Of a DNA stretch of 23,249 bases, positions 12,553 to 20,296 are shown piece by piece (positions within the stretch are counted from its first letter, which is position 1; each line of letters opens with the position of its first letter). The translations under genes and the position numbers were made by a program. Source of the DNA: Paenibacillus_AK sp041641375 (GTDB lineage: Bacteria; Bacillota; Bacilli; Paenibacillales; YIM-B00363); the NCBI GenBank assembly GCA_041641375.1, contig JBEPYM010000041.1, positions 1 to 23,249 on the forward strand. The letters are read 5' to 3'. The notes under the pieces are model-generated. The model saw nothing but the letters and a program-made list of their open reading frames with translations, searched no databases and was not told the origin of the DNA.

Positions 12553-14037
12553 ATGGAGAAACGGTATGTAATGGCACTTGATCAGGGAACGACGAGCTGC
12601 CGCGCGATTTTGTTCGACCATAACGGGCGTATTGCGGGATCATCGCAGAAGGAGTTTGCACAGCATTTTCCGAATGACGGCTGGGTGGAGCACGATGCGG
12701 AGGAAATTTGGGAGACGCAGCTTCAGGTCATGCAGGATGTCGTTCGGAGCGTGGGAATTCGAGCGGCTGACATCGCCGCAATCGGCATTACGAATCAGCG
12801 CGAGACGACGGTCGTATGGGACCGCCGCACAGGAAAGCCGCTGCATCGGGCGATCGTCTGGCAGTGCCGCCGGACGGCCGACCTCTGCGATACGCTGAAA
12901 GCGGAGGGCTTCGAGCCAGCGGTTCGCGCAAAAACCGGACTGGTGCTCGACCCGTATTTCAGCGGGACGAAGCTGAAGTGGGTGCTTGATACGCATGCGC
13001 ATATTCGCGCCGCCGCTGAAGCGGGAGATGCGCTGTTCGGCACAATCGATACATGGCTGATTTGGAAGCTGACCGAAGGCCGCGCGTTCGTAACGGATTA
13101 TTCCAACGCGTCGCGCACGATGCTGTTTAATATTCATACGCTCGATTGGGACGACGAAATTCTCGAGAGGTTCAATATTCCTCGTGCGATGCTGCCCGAG
13201 GTGAAGCCGTCCAGCTATGTATACGGGGAAACGGGATTGCTGGGTGAAGGCGCCGGTATCCCGATTGCGGGCGCTGCGGGCGACCAGCAGGCGGCGCTGT
13301 TCGGCCAGACCTGCTTCCGTTCGGGCATGGCGAAGAATACGTACGGCACGGGCTGCTTTATGCTGAAGCATACAGGAAACCAGCCGGTGCAGTCGCAGAA
13401 GGGATTGCTGACGACGATCGCCTGGGGACTGGAATCCGGCAAGGTTGAATACGCGCTGGAGGGCAGTGTGTTTGTAGCCGGGGCGGTTATACAGTGGCTG
13501 CGCGACGGGCTCGGATTGATCGGACATGCGTCGGAGACGGAGGAGCTCGCCGCTTCTGTAACCGATACGGCAGGCGTATATTTCGTGCCTGCGTTTACCG
13601 GACTCGGCACGCCGTATTGGAATGCGCGGGCGCGCGGGATGATGACGGGGCTGACGCGCGGCGCGTCGAAGGCGCACATCGTGCGAGCGGCGTTGGAGGC
13701 GATCGCGTATCAGAGCACAGACGTCCTACGCGTGATGCAGGAGGAATCGGGTATCGCGCTTACGGAGCTGCGCGTGGATGGCGGCGCGACGGCCAACCGC
13801 TTCCTGATGCAGTTCCAGGCCGATTTGCTCGGCGTCCCGGTCGTACGGCCGCACGTGCTGGAGACGACGGCGCTCGGCGCTGCTTACCTGGCCGGGCTGG
13901 CCGTCGGATACTGGAGCAGCCGCGAGGCGCTCGCCGAGCAGTGGGCCGTGTCGGCGGCGTTCGAGCCGGCGATGACGGAGGAGCGCCGCACCGCACTGTA
14001 CGACGGCTGGAAGCGCGCTGTCTCGTATCAGCTCTAG
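12553..14037 (+). CDS. glpK: Glycerol kinase
   Basis: A 494-residue enzyme that phosphorylates glycerol with ATP. I place the start at ATG 12553, after AAGGAGG that overlaps the glpD stop; the frame is open further upstream but that part is antisense-like. FGGY-kinase motifs are MALDQGTTSCRAILFD near the N-terminus, TNQRETTVVWDRRTG, NTYGTGCFMLKHTG and GGATANRFLMQFQADLLG. In B. subtilis and enterococci, a histidine in a YHF-type loop just before PIAGAAGDQQ is phosphorylated by PTS HPr and activates the enzyme. Here that loop reads YVYGETGLLGEGAG, without histidine, closer to the E. coli form. The gene meets the AraC gene tail to tail on CTAG. Confidence 0.96.
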   Translation: MEKRYVMALDQGTTSCRAILFDHNGRIAGSSQKEFAQHFPNDGWVEHDAEEIWETQLQVMQDVVRSVGIRAADIAAIGITNQRETTVVWDRRTGKPLHRAIVWQCRRTADLCDTLKAEGFEPAVRAKTGLVLDPYFSGTKLKWVLDTHAHIRAAAEAGDALFGTIDTWLIWKLTEGRAFVTDYSNASRTMLFNIHTLDWDDEILERFNIPRAMLPEVKPSSYVYGETGLLGEGAGIPIAGAAGDQQAALFGQTCFRSGMAKNTYGTGCFMLKHTGNQPVQSQKGLLTTIAWGLESGKVEYALEGSVFVAGAVIQWLRDGLGLIGHASETEELAASVTDTAGVYFVPAFTGLGTPYWNARARGMMTGLTRGASKAHIVRAALEAIAYQSTDVLRVMQEESGIALTELRVDGGATANRFLMQFQADLLGVPVVRPHVLETTALGAAYLAGLAVGYWSSREALAEQWAVSAAFEPAMTEERRTALYDGWKRAVSYQL

Positions 14038-14894
14038 CGCGGACCGCCGTCGATCAGGCGATGCTTCTTCGCGTACTCGCGCGGCGGCACGCCGACCAGC
14101 TTCTTGAACAGCCGGCTGAAGTAAAATTCGTCCGTAAAGCCGACGCTTCCGGCGATGGCCTTCAGCCGGTAATCGGACAGCACGAGCAGCTCCTTCGCAC
14201 GGTCCATTCTCAGGTGATTTAAATAGTCGATCGGGCTGTAGCCGATCACCTTCTTGAACAGCCGCGAGTAATGGCTGACGCTGAGCCCGGCGATCTGGGC
14301 AAGCTGCTCGAGCGTAAGCGGGTCCTTGTAATGGCTGATCATATAATCCTGGGTAAGCTCAATCGCCGCGGTCGTGTCCCCGGCGATTTTTTGCGCGCGT
14401 AGATCGGTGAGCAGCGCCAGGAAAAATTCATGCAGCGTGATGTTGCGACGCATCGCGTTCATATGTCCGCGGCGCTTCCACAGCGTGACGAGCTGATCCA
14501 TGAGCCCGAGCAGCTGCGGCACATTGTGTACCGAATACATGCCGCCGAAGGGAAAAGGATATTCCTCCTGCGGACCTGTCACCCACTGCTCCTTCTCCTC
14601 ATACACCGCCATATAATGAAACCGCACAAAGCAGTATTCCAGCGGGTGCTCGTGCTCGGTTTCCCTTTTGACAATCATACCGGGTTGAAAGAAGAACAGC
14701 TTGCCGGGTTCGGCGGGGTAGCGAGTTCCATTGATTGTAAAATGCCCCCGGCCCTTGACGATCAGCCAGAATGAATGGTGCTTGATCGTGCGGACGGGCG
14801 GACTCCAATCCGCCTCGACGCGTTGATGGTTGGCCAGCAAGATGGATAGATGCAGCTTGTTCAGCCGGGCGGCCAGCTCGCCGGTCGTCAGCAT
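14034..14894 (-). CDS. AraC-family transcriptional regulator with cupin-like sensor domain
   Basis: A 286-residue regulator. ATG 14894 has GAGAGGAG upstream. The N-terminal part (about 15-150) fits the AraC ligand-binding cupin fold (IKHHSFWLIVKGRGHFTING and KLFFFQPGMIVKRE). The C-terminal part has two helix-turn-helix units: LTLEQLAQIAGLSVSHYSRLFKK and LKAIAGSVGFTDEFYFSRLFKK, with PPREY at the end. Such regulators in Paenibacillus usually control sugar uptake or glycosidase genes, but no such gene is adjacent. It shares its last bases with glpK and diverges from mutY. The ligand is unknown. Confidence 0.92.
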   Translation of the reverse strand: MLTTGELAARLNKLHLSILLANHQRVEADWSPPVRTIKHHSFWLIVKGRGHFTINGTRYPAEPGKLFFFQPGMIVKRETEHEHPLEYCFVRFHYMAVYEEKEQWVTGPQEEYPFPFGGMYSVHNVPQLLGLMDQLVTLWKRRGHMNAMRRNITLHEFFLALLTDLRAQKIAGDTTAAIELTQDYMISHYKDPLTLEQLAQIAGLSVSHYSRLFKKVIGYSPIDYLNHLRMDRAKELLVLSDYRLKAIAGSVGFTDEFYFSRLFKKLVGVPPREYAKKHRLIDGGPR

Positions 14895-14927
14895 CGGCCT
14901 GCTCCTCTCGTTCGTGTATATTGTCTT

Positions 14928-14936
14928 ATCATACCA
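14928..14936 (-). promoter_or_regulatory. Extended -10 promoter for the AraC-family gene
   Basis: On the minus strand, TGGTATGAT is a good extended -10 (TGnTATgAT) about 34 bp upstream of the ATG. The -35 is weak. Confidence 0.45.
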
Positions 14937-14947
14937 TAGCGGCGCGC

Positions 14948-14977
14948 TTTACGAACGCTCATAGCCTCTGGTAGAGT
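14948..14977 (+). promoter_or_regulatory. Possible promoter for mutY
   Basis: TTTACG (14948-14953) lies 18 bp upstream of TAGAGT (14972-14977), and TGG before TAGAGT makes an extended -10. It is 37 bp before the ATG at 15015. The match is moderate. Confidence 0.35.
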
Positions 14978-15014
14978 GAAATAGACGTTATGGGTATAGA
15001 GGGAGCGAAGGAGC

Positions 15015-16064
15015 ATGGAGGCGTATACGTATTTCGGCAGGGAGCTGCTGGATTGGTATCGCGTGCACAAGCGGGATTTGCCTTGGCGCCGCAGCCGCGA
15101 TCCTTATCATATATGGGTGTCTGAAATTATGCTGCAGCAGACGAGAGTGGAGACGGTCAAGCCTTATTTTGCAAGATTTATCGGGAGGTTTCCGACCGTC
15201 GACGCGCTGGCGGAAGCACCGGAGGAAGAGGTGCTGAAGGCATGGGAGGGGCTCGGCTATTATTCGCGGGCGCGCAATTTGCAGGCGGCGGTTCGTGAGG
15301 TGCGCGAGAAATATGGCGGCCGCGTCCCGGATGATCCGGAGCAGATCGCATCGCTCAGGGGGGTCGGGCCTTACACGGCGGGCGCGATTCTCAGCATCGC
15401 CTACAACCGGCCGGAGCCGGCGGTGGACGGCAATGTGATGCGGGTGCTGTCGCGGTACTTGCTGATCGAGGACGATATTGCGAAGCCGGCGACCCGCGTC
15501 AAGATGGAGCGGATCATCCGGGCAATGATTCCCGAAGGGACGGCGTCGGAGTTTAACCAGGCGATTATGGAGCTAGGGGCAACGGTGTGTACGCCGAAGT
15601 CGCCGCACTGCTTGACGTGCCCGGTGATGGAGCGCTGCGAGGGCCGCCAGGCGGGAGTCGAGCTGCGGCTGCCTGTCAAGACGAAGGCGAAGCCGCCGAA
15701 GCCCGAGCTGCGTATGGCCGCTCTGGCGATGGACGCCGAGGGTCGCGTGCTCGTGCGCCAGCGTCCCGAGACGGGGCTGCTCGCGCGGATGTGGGAGCTA
15801 CCCCACTGCGAGACGGCTTCGACCCGGGAGCTCGCCGCCATGCTGGAGGCCGATACCGGCTTTAAGTTCGAGATAGGCGAATGGTTTATGGACGCGGAGC
15901 ACACGTTCAGCCACATCCATTGGACGATGCGCGTATATCGGGTAGAGGCGCCGACCGGCGCTCCGGCATTTCCGCCGCATTACCGCTGGGCTTCCGTTCG
16001 GGATTTGGAGCAGATGGCGATGCCCAACGTATTTCTTCGCATCCTGAAGCATGCGCGAATCTAG
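15015..16064 (+). CDS. mutY: A/G-specific adenine glycosylase
   Basis: A 349-residue base-excision repair enzyme that removes adenine paired with 8-oxoguanine. ATG 15015 has GGGAG 10 nt upstream. Catalytic Glu37 is in VSEIMLQQTRVETV. The helix-hairpin-helix LRGVGPYTAGAILSIAYNRP is followed by the catalytic Asp138 in VDGNVMRVLSR. The 4Fe-4S ligands are Cys192, Cys199, Cys202 and Cys208 (C-x6-C-x2-C-x5-C). The C-terminal NUDIX-like domain (about 228-349) that recognises 8-oxoguanine includes the FSH segment in EHTFSHIHW. All key residues are present and the length is normal. Confidence 0.96.
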   Translation: MEAYTYFGRELLDWYRVHKRDLPWRRSRDPYHIWVSEIMLQQTRVETVKPYFARFIGRFPTVDALAEAPEEEVLKAWEGLGYYSRARNLQAAVREVREKYGGRVPDDPEQIASLRGVGPYTAGAILSIAYNRPEPAVDGNVMRVLSRYLLIEDDIAKPATRVKMERIIRAMIPEGTASEFNQAIMELGATVCTPKSPHCLTCPVMERCEGRQAGVELRLPVKTKAKPPKPELRMAALAMDAEGRVLVRQRPETGLLARMWELPHCETASTRELAAMLEADTGFKFEIGEWFMDAEHTFSHIHWTMRVYRVEAPTGAPAFPPHYRWASVRDLEQMAMPNVFLRILKHARI

Positions 16065-16121
16065 GCGTCACTATCACTGTTGTGGAACGTATTGATTATA
16101 TTGCGAAAAGGATGATGTTGG

Positions 16122-17105
16122 ATGAAGTATAGAGAGCTGGGCAATACGGGAATGAAGGTAAGCGAGGTCAGCTTCGGTACGTGGGCGATCGGCGGCAGCT
16201 GGGGCGAGTCCCGCGACGAGGATGCGCTGCGCGGACTGGCGCAGGCGATGGAGGAAGGCGTCAATTTCTTCGATACGGCGGATGTGTACGGAGCGGGGCG
16301 GGCCGAGGAGCTGCTCGCCCGTGCGCTCAAGGGCAGGGAGCATGAGGTTTATGTGGCGACTAAATTTTGCCGTGCGGGAGATATTCACAATCCGGCGACT
16401 TATTCGGAGGACACGGTTCGCCGGTATTGCGAGAACAGTCTGCGCCGACTGACGCGGGATACGATTGATTTGTACCAGATTCATTGTCCGCCGCTTGCCA
16501 TTCTCAAAGACGGGCGCGTATTCGAGGTGCTGGAGAAGCTGAAGGCCGAAGGCAAGGTGCGTCATTACGGCGTCAGCGTGGAAACGGTGGAGGAGGGCTT
16601 GTTCTGCTTGACGGTGCCGGGAGTGAGGGCGCTGCAGGTGATTTATAATCTGTTTCGCCAGAAGCCGGCGGAGGAGCTGTTCCCGAAGGCTGCTTCGTCC
16701 GGAGTCGGCATTCTGGCTCGTCTGCCGCTCGCGAGTGGTCTCTTGACCGGCAAGTTTACGGAGTCGAGCACGTTCGCAGCGGACGACCATCGCTTGTTTA
16801 ACGCGAACGGAGAACATTTCAACGTGGGCGAGACCTTCGCCGGCTTGCCGTTCACCGAAGGGGTCCGGCTGGCGCGCGAGCTCGCCTGGATTGCTGAAGG
16901 GCGCGGTTCAATGGCACAGGCTTCGATGCGGTGGATCCTGGACAACCCGCATGTCACATGCGTCATCCCGGGCTTCAAAAACACCGCCCAGGTGGCGGAC
17001 AATCTCGGTGCGCTTGCAGCGAAGCCGTTCACTGCCGAGGAGCTGGAGCGGCTGGCGCAATTTGACCGTGAGCACGTTCGCGGGCTTGTGCGCGGACCTT
17101 ACTGA
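16122..17105 (+). CDS. Aldo/keto reductase
   Basis: A 327-residue NADPH-dependent reductase of the AKR superfamily, with a TIM-barrel fold. ATG 16122 has AAAGGA about 10 nt upstream. The catalytic tetrad is complete: Asp51 and Tyr56 in FFDTADVYGAGRAEELL, Lys81 in VYVATKF, and His121 in LYQIHCPP. The cofactor-binding end reads VIPGFKNTAQVADNLGAL. It resembles the YccK/IolS-type subgroup, but the substrate cannot be read. The gap of 57 bp after mutY has no clear terminator, so cotranscription is possible. Confidence 0.93.
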   Translation: MKYRELGNTGMKVSEVSFGTWAIGGSWGESRDEDALRGLAQAMEEGVNFFDTADVYGAGRAEELLARALKGREHEVYVATKFCRAGDIHNPATYSEDTVRRYCENSLRRLTRDTIDLYQIHCPPLAILKDGRVFEVLEKLKAEGKVRHYGVSVETVEEGLFCLTVPGVRALQVIYNLFRQKPAEELFPKAASSGVGILARLPLASGLLTGKFTESSTFAADDHRLFNANGEHFNVGETFAGLPFTEGVRLARELAWIAEGRGSMAQASMRWILDNPHVTCVIPGFKNTAQVADNLGALAAKPFTAEELERLAQFDREHVRGLVRGPY

Positions 17106-17151
17106 GGGGCGGTTCGGTTCAGCCGCCTCCGAAACGCTCGCGCAGAGCACC

Positions 17152-17183
17152 ATCAGGGGGACCCGATCTTGGGTCCCCCTGAT
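17152..17183. terminator. Perfect 13-bp hairpin between convergent genes
   Basis: ATCAGGGGGACCC (17152-17164) and GGGTCCCCCTGAT (17171-17183) are exact reverse complements with a GATCTT loop. There is no T-tract on either side, so it is an atypical terminator. Position between the convergent reductase and acyltransferase genes suggests a transcription barrier for both. Confidence 0.6.
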
Positions 17184-17206
17184 TCGCTTCCAGCCATACG
17201 GCAGAA

Positions 17207-18262
17207 CTAGCGGCCGAACACGACCCAGGCGTAACGCGTTATCCTTCGCAGCAGCTCATAAGCGGCGTATGGCAGCAGCAGTACGGCGGCGAAGGTGGCA
17301 AGCTGCGACAGGTGATAGAGCAGCGGATCACTCGGCAGCTTCACACGCATTAACACGAAGGAGAGTATGGCCGGATGCGCAAGGTAGATGCCGAAGGAAG
17401 CAGCCCCGATTGAGCCGAATACAAGCTTGGCTCCGCGAAGCGGGAGCAGCGCATATTTGGCCGCTGCCATGAGTGCGAGTCCGGCAATGGCTCCATATAC
17501 GCCGAACGTCAGCTCGAACCAATCCGCCGCCGGCGCCGGCTTCATCCGGTGCATGACGACGAACGCTCCGCCAACGGCAGCCGCTGCCAGCACGAGAGCA
17601 GGGGTTAGACGCCGCATCATTCCGATCGCATTTTCATAGTAATATCCGACATAAGCCCCAATCATAAAATGCCCCGCATATGCGAGCGCGACAGCCGCCC
17701 GATGCCCGCCGAACGTCTGGTCCGTCGCGTACACCCACACGTGGACGGCAAGCGCGGCAAGCAGCAGCAGGTGGATCATTGCCGGAAATCGTTCGACGAG
17801 CGACATGAGCAGCGGAAACACGAGGTATAGCTGAATGACGATTACCATGAAATACAGATGGTAGCTCGCTTCTCCCCACAAGAGGAGCGGCGCAAATTGA
17901 TCGAGCTTGAAATCGAGCTTGCGCCAGCCCGCCCAGAACCACTGGTTGTACATATAGTAAAAGAACGACCATAGCAAATAAGGGATTACGATAAATTTGA
18001 TTCGCTTCATGTAGAAGTCGAGCGCCTTGGAGGCGCTCCAATCGCCCCGATACCGATAGAACAGCACCGCGCCGCTCAGCAGAATGAACACCGGCACCGC
18101 AAAATTGCTCAGCTTGTTTACGGACAAGTACAAGAGCTGCGACCAGCTGCCCTGCTGCAGCTTGACGGTCGATTCCGCCGTCACATGGATCAGTACGACC
18201 GCCAGGATGGCGATTCCTCTAACGAGCTCAAGCTCGTGCAAAATTGCTTTTTTCATTCTCAT
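17207..18262 (-). CDS. Membrane acyltransferase, Acyltransferase_3 family
   Basis: A 351-residue integral membrane protein. I use the ATG at 18262, which has GGGAG 6 nt upstream; an in-frame GTG at 18301 has no ribosome site. The N-terminus (ELELVRGIAILAVVLIHVTA) has the family's charged residue before the first membrane helix and the conserved histidine within it. About ten hydrophobic segments follow, with the re-entrant-like VPVFILLSGAVLFYRY and the C-terminal FGIYLAHPAI. Family members O-acylate cell-surface polysaccharide, peptidoglycan or small molecules using acyl-CoA. The substrate is unknown. No glycan genes are adjacent. Confidence 0.88.
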   Translation of the reverse strand: MRMKKAILHELELVRGIAILAVVLIHVTAESTVKLQQGSWSQLLYLSVNKLSNFAVPVFILLSGAVLFYRYRGDWSASKALDFYMKRIKFIVIPYLLWSFFYYMYNQWFWAGWRKLDFKLDQFAPLLLWGEASYHLYFMVIVIQLYLVFPLLMSLVERFPAMIHLLLLAALAVHVWVYATDQTFGGHRAAVALAYAGHFMIGAYVGYYYENAIGMMRRLTPALVLAAAAVGGAFVVMHRMKPAPAADWFELTFGVYGAIAGLALMAAAKYALLPLRGAKLVFGSIGAASFGIYLAHPAILSFVLMRVKLPSDPLLYHLSQLATFAAVLLLPYAAYELLRRITRYAWVVFGR

Positions 18263-18346
18263 TGCTCGCTCCCAAATCGTCTTTTTGTCCCAGAATATCA
18301 CAGGTGCGATTCGATTCCAAATCCAATGCTGCCGCTATACGTTCAC

Positions 18347-18859
18347 CTATTCCCAGGGCTGGCGAACCGTCAGGAAATCGGCCAGCTTCCTGCTCTCCTC
18401 ACGGCGCATGCGCCGCATCTCGGCTCGTCTCGGGGCGGTTTCGTGCAGCTTGCGCTCCTCTTCGGTCTCGGGTACAACGACCGGTACGAGGACGGGGCGT
18501 TTATTCGCGTCCAGCGCGACGAAGGTGAGGAAGGAGGTGGCGGCGATTTGCCGCTCCCCGCCAAGCAGGTCCTCTCGGACCACCTTGACGAACACTTCCA
18601 TCGAGGAATTGCCTGTCCAGGTTACGAACGCCTCCATGCATAAGGAATCGGAAGGACGAATCGGGTGAAGAAAGTCGACGGAGTCCGTCGAGGCGGTCAC
18701 TACCGAGCAGCGGCAATGCTTGGTTGCGGCGATGGAGGCGATGTCGTCGATGTAGGACATGAGCTTGCCGCCGAATAAGGTGTTGTGGTTGTTGACATCC
18801 GGCGGAAAAATACGCGCGGTTTTGAAGCATCTCGATTCTCTTGCGTAACGCTGGTTCAC
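18347..18859 (-). CDS. YkhA-like hotdog-fold acyl-CoA thioesterase
   Basis: A 170-residue cytoplasmic thioesterase. The start is set at GTG 18859, with AGAGGAG 8 nt upstream; the frame is open further, but the extra residues come from the structured region beyond. It matches B. subtilis YkhA closely: CFKTARIFPPDVNNHNTLFGG (about 11-31) followed by KLMSYIDDIASIAATKH, then VDFLHPIRPSDSL, VTWTGNSSMEVFVKV and SFLTFVALD. Family enzymes hydrolyse medium- or long-chain acyl-CoA. The arginine- and glutamate-rich C-terminus is typical. It is followed 84 bp later by the acyltransferase gene on the same strand. Confidence 0.92.
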   Translation of the reverse strand: MNQRYARESRCFKTARIFPPDVNNHNTLFGGKLMSYIDDIASIAATKHCRCSVVTASTDSVDFLHPIRPSDSLCMEAFVTWTGNSSMEVFVKVVREDLLGGERQIAATSFLTFVALDANKRPVLVPVVVPETEEERKLHETAPRRAEMRRMRREESRKLADFLTVRQPWE

Positions 18860-18928
18860 CCATACCGCTCCTCTGCTTGTTCGATGCAATCTAGCGCTAT
18901 CATAGCATGAAAGAAGCCAGGACGGCAC

Positions 18929-19018
18929 AAAAAAACAGCCGCCCCTTTGAGCTGAGCCTCCAGTTGTCAGATCAGCGTCTGACAACCGGAGGTGCATTTC
19001 TCATTGGGACAGGCTGTT
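18929..19018 (-). terminator. Nested double hairpin, terminator of sodA
   Basis: On the minus strand an outer stem AACAGCC/GGCTGTT (19012-19018 with 18934-18940) ends in a run of T (18929-18935), the form of an intrinsic terminator. Inside it lies a second, stronger hairpin: CCTCC-x-GTTGTCAGA (18957-18971) pairing with TCTGACAAC-x-GGAGG (18978-18992), with one mismatch and a 6-nt loop. The total region is about 90 nt, starts about 44 nt after the sodA stop and ends before the thioesterase start. Confidence 0.7.
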
Positions 19019-19061
19019 TGGATCGGCCGAGCTCTTCACAGGTGCTCGTCCGGATGGACTC

Positions 19062-19673
19062 TTACTTCGCTGCTTCGTAACGTTTGCCAACTTCGTTCCA
19101 GTTGATCACGTTAAAGAATGCCGCAATGTAATCCGGGCGCTTGTTCTGATATTTCAGGTAGTACGCATGCTCCCATACATCGATGCCGAGGATCGGCGTC
19201 TCGCCTTCCATAATCGGGCTGTCCTGGTTCGGCAGGCTGTATACCTTCAGCTTGCCATCCTTGCTGACAGCAAGGAACGCCCAGCCGGAGCCGAAGCGGG
19301 TAGTGGCAGCTTTCGCGAAATCTTCCTTGAACTTGTCGAAGCCGCCCAGCTCGCTGTCGATGGCTGCTGCAAGAGCGCCAGTCGGTGTGCCGCCTGCGTT
19401 CGGTGCGATCGTCTCCCAGAACAGGGAGTGGTTCGCATGGCCGCCGCCGTTGTTGCGGACTGCGGCGCGGATATCTTCCGGTACACTGTTCAGATCGGCA
19501 ATCAGCGCCTCGAGGGATTTGTCGTGCAGCTCAGGGTACTTGTCCAGAGCGGCGTTCAGGTTTGTTACATAAGCGTTATGGTGACGATCGTGGTGGATCA
19601 TCATTGTCGTCTCGTCGATGTGCGGCTCCAATGCATTGTTCGGATAAGGAAGCGGCGGTAATTGATGTGCCAT
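19062..19673 (-). CDS. sodA: Superoxide dismutase, Mn/Fe type
   Basis: A 203-residue cytoplasmic enzyme converting superoxide to hydrogen peroxide and oxygen. ATG 19673 has GGGAGGG 9 nt upstream. The four metal ligands are present: His27 (IHHDRHHNAYV), His82 (GGGHANHSLFW), Asp165 and His169 (GIDVWEHAYYL). The segments GSGWAFL and Gly77-Gly78 of NNGGGH are typical of Mn-preferring enzymes, though metal choice cannot be proven from sequence. Length is normal. It is monocistronic, with its own promoter and a structured terminator. Confidence 0.96.
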   Translation of the reverse strand: MAHQLPPLPYPNNALEPHIDETTMMIHHDRHHNAYVTNLNAALDKYPELHDKSLEALIADLNSVPEDIRAAVRNNGGGHANHSLFWETIAPNAGGTPTGALAAAIDSELGGFDKFKEDFAKAATTRFGSGWAFLAVSKDGKLKVYSLPNQDSPIMEGETPILGIDVWEHAYYLKYQNKRPDYIAAFFNVINWNEVGKRYEAAK

Positions 19674-19715
19674 TCGGAAAAACCCTCCCAATATTATGTA
19701 ATGCAATCTTTTCTT

Positions 19716-19744
19716 ATTATGCGTTATTAAAAATAATTAATCAA
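19716..19744 (-). promoter_or_regulatory. Sigma-A promoter for sodA
   Basis: On the minus strand TTGATT (19739-19744) and CATAAT (19716-19721) are spaced 17 bp, about 43 bp upstream of the sodA ATG, in an AT-rich stretch. Confidence 0.6.
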
Positions 19745-19756
19745 CACTTCTGTATG

Positions 19757-20020
19757 CTAAGTGTCTGTGGATTGCATGCTGCTCAAACCACCTCTTCGGC
19801 TGATTTCATCAATGATTTGATGGTGCAGCGACACCCCTTGCGAATTCAGCCAGGGCGATAGCTGACTAAACGCGGAATGCTGCTCCGCAAGCTCGATTCC
19901 GGTCCACTGCTCCAATCGAACGTCCGACAGCTGCTCCATTGTCCGATTCTCCATCGTCCGCTCCTTGCTCCGGCTTTCTGTCATACGTTCCGTTTCCCGG
20001 TTTTCCGTCCAATTTGCCAT
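19757..20020 (-). CDS. Small hypothetical protein, 87 residues
   Basis: ATG 20020 follows AGGAGG (20032-20037) by 11 nt. The N-terminal third is polar and repetitive in R, E, M and T (RETERMTESRSKERTMENRT), likely a charged helix. The C-terminal part (EQWTGIELAEQHSAFSQLSP, then GVSLHHQIIDEISRRGGL) looks like a folded helical segment. No family is recognised. It is probably a real gene because of the strong ribosome site and because no other gene covers the stretch. A symmetric cre-like site lies about 80 bp upstream and may control it. It ends 13 bp before the sodA -35. Confidence 0.6.
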   Translation of the reverse strand: MANWTENRETERMTESRSKERTMENRTMEQLSDVRLEQWTGIELAEQHSAFSQLSPWLNSQGVSLHHQIIDEISRRGGLSSMQSTDT

Positions 20021-20096
20021 CCTGCGATACACCTCCTTTTTCCACTGTTAGGATTTTCCTCATTTACGAGATCTATGCGTACTTCCTCGAAAAAAC

Positions 20097-20128
20097 CTTG
20101 TAAACGGTTGCATTAAAGCGTTTACAAG
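20097..20128. promoter_or_regulatory. Symmetric cre-like (CcpA) operator
   Basis: CTTGTAAACG (20097-20106) and CGTTTACAAG (20119-20128) are perfect inverted repeats with a 12-nt centre. Reading rightward, TGTAAACGGTTGCA (20099-20112) fits TGNNANCGNTNNCA at every fixed position. Reading leftward from the other arm, TGTAAACGCTTTAA fits with one mismatch. The site lies between the small minus gene (starting at 20020) and the GNAT gene (starting near 20297). The remainder of 20021-20296 is AT-rich and holds no gene. Confidence 0.55.
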
Positions 20129-20184
20129 AGAAAACGAAAACTTTTCGAACATTTTTTTAAGATTTCTTTAAAATTCAGCAGGAT

Positions 20185-20213
20185 TTGCGGTTTTTCTGTC
20201 GTATTTTTATCAA
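20185..20213 (+). promoter_or_regulatory. Possible promoter for the GNAT gene
   Basis: TTGCGG (20185-20190) and TATCAA (20208-20213) are 17 bp apart, about 83 bp upstream of ATG 20297. The -10 is weak. Confidence 0.3.
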
Positions 20214-20296
20214 TCCCGGACTATACGGCAGCCCGCCTTTCGTTGGCGTGGATGAAATAAATTGGCAAAATGCGTAGCAGGAGTGTGGACATCATT

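Noticed and set aside
13494..14222. 242-residue plus-strand frame overlapping glpK and the AraC gene
   Set aside because: Arginine-rich shadow of high-GC codons in the glpK frame, with no family resemblance.
18860..18997. N-terminal extension of the thioesterase to 18997
   Set aside because: It would be encoded by the sodA terminator hairpin, and the family starts near the GTG at 18859.
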